In this document: positions 61,594-64,000 of the stretch, one piece after another
How positions within the stretch are numbered: position 1 is the stretch's first letter
Layout of the letters: every line of letters starts with the position of its first letter
Assembly: GCF_040807025.1 (NCBI RefSeq)
Contig: NC_090942.1
Span: 36,410,911-36,474,910, forward strand
Length of the DNA stretch: 64,000 bases
Reading direction: 5' to 3'
Source: Struthio camelus
Lineage: Eukaryota > Chordata > Aves > Struthioniformes > Struthionidae
The notes under the pieces: model-generated
Database searches by the model: none
Told to the model about the DNA's origin: nothing
What the model saw: the letters and a program-made list of their open reading frames with translations, nothing else
Position numbers and translations under genes: made by a program

Positions 61594-64000
61594 AAACTCA
61601 GTAACTCACAACTAAAAGAAATTATCTGGTGCTGAAAACATGCCAAACCCTTCTACTTGAAGACCAAGTCCTAATTAAAATTAGAATGTTTAATTCTGAT
61701 TTTATTTTTTCTTTACAATCATCATTTAAGTAAATCAAATAAAAATTACGTCAACTTCCTCATAACTGCTAAGTTATTTTAAAAATTAGTCGAGAAGGAA
61801 ATGTTTGAAAATGTAAGCCTATCTAATGTATCAGGACAGAATCAAACAGTATTCTCTTTCTTGGCATAATTAAATTCAAGTTTGTCTTCTATGCAAAAGC
61901 TTTCCAGCCAAGTGCTGTTACTGCGCTCAGACAGAAGAGTTGTGCATACCATGTTGGTTTCATTTTACAGATCCTGCAGGGAAAGATCATAAGAATCAGA
62001 GATCCCCTTGCAACAAGAGAACCAGCACATCAAGTTCTCACAGAAGTACACCTGGACCAAGCACATTTCAATTTCTTCGTATGAAACAAACAGCAACATG
62101 CTACAACTTCCTTAGAACTTGGTCTGTTACGGCTGAAGAAGCAGGGGCACTGAGAAATACACATAAAACCACCCAAAATATCTACATGAGTTTGAATATA
62201 TGGCTTTTGCTATTTGAGTGCCTATACTCTAACTTGCAGCAAAAACAACAAAAGAGCGCACGTAGACTGATTTAATTATTTTTACATAAGCTTGTGTGAA
62301 CATCAGCTTAAGAGACTACCAGTTTTTCAATGCGAGCATGAGAAAAAGAAACCCAAGCTTTCCCTCTCAGCATTCATGACTTTAACCACACCACTACGCC
62401 AAAACATTTCTAATAGCCCAATCAAGCATGATCTCAAGATTCACTCTATATAAACAGCAGCTACAGCATATCTGACACATTGACTTGTACCTTCTTTGGC
62501 TCTGGGGAAACATAAAACAGCACAGCAACTTCCGTATCCATCTTGTTAAGGATCTAGTTAACACTATTTAGAGACAGTCGTTCACATTTTCTGAAGGAAG
62601 TCATTTTTTAAGATATGAGATGGTATGACTGAGTATGTCCTGATGAGACTGTCACTGCATAATGTTTTCTCTCTTAGAAAAACAGCTATGGAAGCTTAAA
62701 AATGTGACTTCACTGCTTTGATCTTATAGCACGGAAGTGCTCTCTCTGAAATAGCTTAAGACCTGAAATCCTATCTTTTACCCCTAATTCAGAACCTCAG
62801 CACATAAAATTCTTGGTCTTCTTTCCTACTCTTCGCTCCAAGTAGATGTTGATCCGTTGTTTTTTGAGAACCTTTTGGCCTTATCTTACACCATGATTCT
62901 GACAAGGAACACGCATATGAGTCTGGAGGTAGAACAAACTGGTCAAAAATGAAGTTGTCTATGAAGACACATTTAGAGAGCTGTGTGCCCGTGCAGCGTG
63001 CTCTCCAAAGTTGCTCCATGTAATGCAGCTGTGTTTTAAAAAATTGTGTGATTGTCAAGTAAGACCTTTATCTCCTGCCCCTCAAGAACTAAGCCCTGGC
63101 AGACAGGGTATACTAGACTGGCTTTATGAACAGGCTAATGAGATTATATTGGAGTCTAGCATTAGAGACTAAGAGGATGTGCAAAGCAAAAAACGTTCTG
63201 CTAAGTCTAGATACATGCTACTGAGCACTGTTTAAGCCAACATACTAGGATTCACAAATCTTTAGTTTGAGGGTCGCGTGTTTACATGGCTTCCAGATTA
63301 GAGCTGGCTTGCAGGCAGCCACGTGACCGTTTCCATCTAAGCACGCACAGGGTGGTCTCAGTTACACTCCACTACAGCACACAGCTTGCTTTTTCACGCT
63401 TGCCCTAATCTTTGTGGTTGCTGCTCCTTGTATTCCTTCCGTTCACCCATCAGTGTGATATGACTCTTGTCACACAGTTCTATCAGCTACTGTTTCTTGT
63501 ATTTCCTCCCACACCCAAACTCCTCCGAGTCTTCCGCTCTATTACCTTTGGAGGTCTCATAATAAACAATGATGTGAAGACATTGAGAGGAAGAAAATTT
63601 AAGCAAAAAGAAAATATAATTGCTAATAGAGATGAAAGATCAGGACTGTAACAAACTTCCTCAGAAAGCCTTGGAAGAGTCATGTTTTGGGGCTTTTAGA
63701 ACGAGGCTGCACAAGTTTCAGGAGTACATACTACAGGAAACTGTCTCAGTAACTCCTAAAGAGGGGAAAGAAGGAGGAAAAAAAGATCTTTTGGCATTTT
63801 TTTTCCTTCCATTTCTACTCATCTGCCTACTAAAACTAGCCAGACTGTAATGAAAAATTATGTCATTTAAAATATTGGAATTACGGTTTCAAGTTTAACA
63901 TTCCCCTTACAAAAATCCCCTGATACAAATAAGACTACACACCTTTCTCACAATCAGACAATCAACTGCAGACCCAGGCACTGAATTAGAACTTCAAATT

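Larger units (their letters stand above)
59302..64000 (-). other. LRIG3: LRIG3 5' intron (partial)
   Basis: At least 4.7 kb of intron upstream of exon 4, running off the window. It contains an A17 tract (59516-59532), an A-rich (GAAAAA)n stretch (about 59760-59796), a perfect 10-bp hairpin (60375-60398), a T-tract near 60765-60777, a short (CCA)n run near 60847-60860, and A30 followed by (CA)n (61554-61593). I saw no exon and no recognisable interspersed repeat. It is called an intron because exon 4 opens with a phase-2 acceptor and lacks the N-terminus. Confidence 0.75.

Noticed and set aside
59302..64000. Search for LRIG3 exons 1-3 (signal peptide, LRR N-cap, first LRRs)
   Set aside because: No minus-strand segment gave the expected LRR sequence between proper splice sites. 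These exons probably lie beyond the window.
1..64000. CRISPR array, prokaryotic operon, tRNA or rRNA genes, or an endogenous viral element
   Set aside because: No regularly spaced repeats, ribosome-binding operons, cloverleaf sequence, LTR pair or viral protein frame was seen. The intron-exon structure shows a vertebrate genome.

Overview
This window looks like vertebrate nuclear DNA, most likely from a bird (sauropsid). It is AT-rich, has almost no young interspersed repeats, and carries one multi-exon protein gene with GT-AG introns. It also holds a decayed CR1-type LINE of the kind common in reptiles and birds. I do not name a species. A crocodilian or turtle is possible, but I would expect more repeats there.

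The only gene I can support is LRIG3 (leucine-rich repeats and immunoglobulin-like domains 3) on the minus strand. Sixteen coding exons run from 59301 down to the stop codon at 38361-38363. They encode 992 complete residues: 13 leucine-rich repeats, the cysteine-rich LRR C-cap, three Ig domains, one transmembrane helix and the full cytoplasmic tail. The human protein is about 1119 residues in 19 exons (from memory), so the signal peptide, LRR N-cap and first repeats (about 126 residues, three exons) should lie to the right, beyond 64000. The 5' intron covers the last 4.7 kb or more. All exons join in one open frame, with no stop or frameshift.

Layout: 1 to about 37.9 kb is DNA downstream of LRIG3 with no recognisable gene. 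It contains a 1.5-kb degenerate CR1/L3-like LINE (about 15760-17250), two MIR-like SINE fragments, microsatellites, and several palindromes and short local duplications. 37.9-38.36 kb is the probable 3' UTR. 38.36-59.30 kb holds the LRIG3 exons. 59.30-64.0 kb is intron.

I found no tRNA, rRNA, CRISPR, complete transposon, viral element or second protein gene, and no new biological system. The most informative observations are the intron-phase modularity of LRIG3, a 91-bp mini-intron with an A15 tract, the LINE with a mutated reverse-transcriptase active site, and a set of perfect inverted repeats in non-coding DNA.
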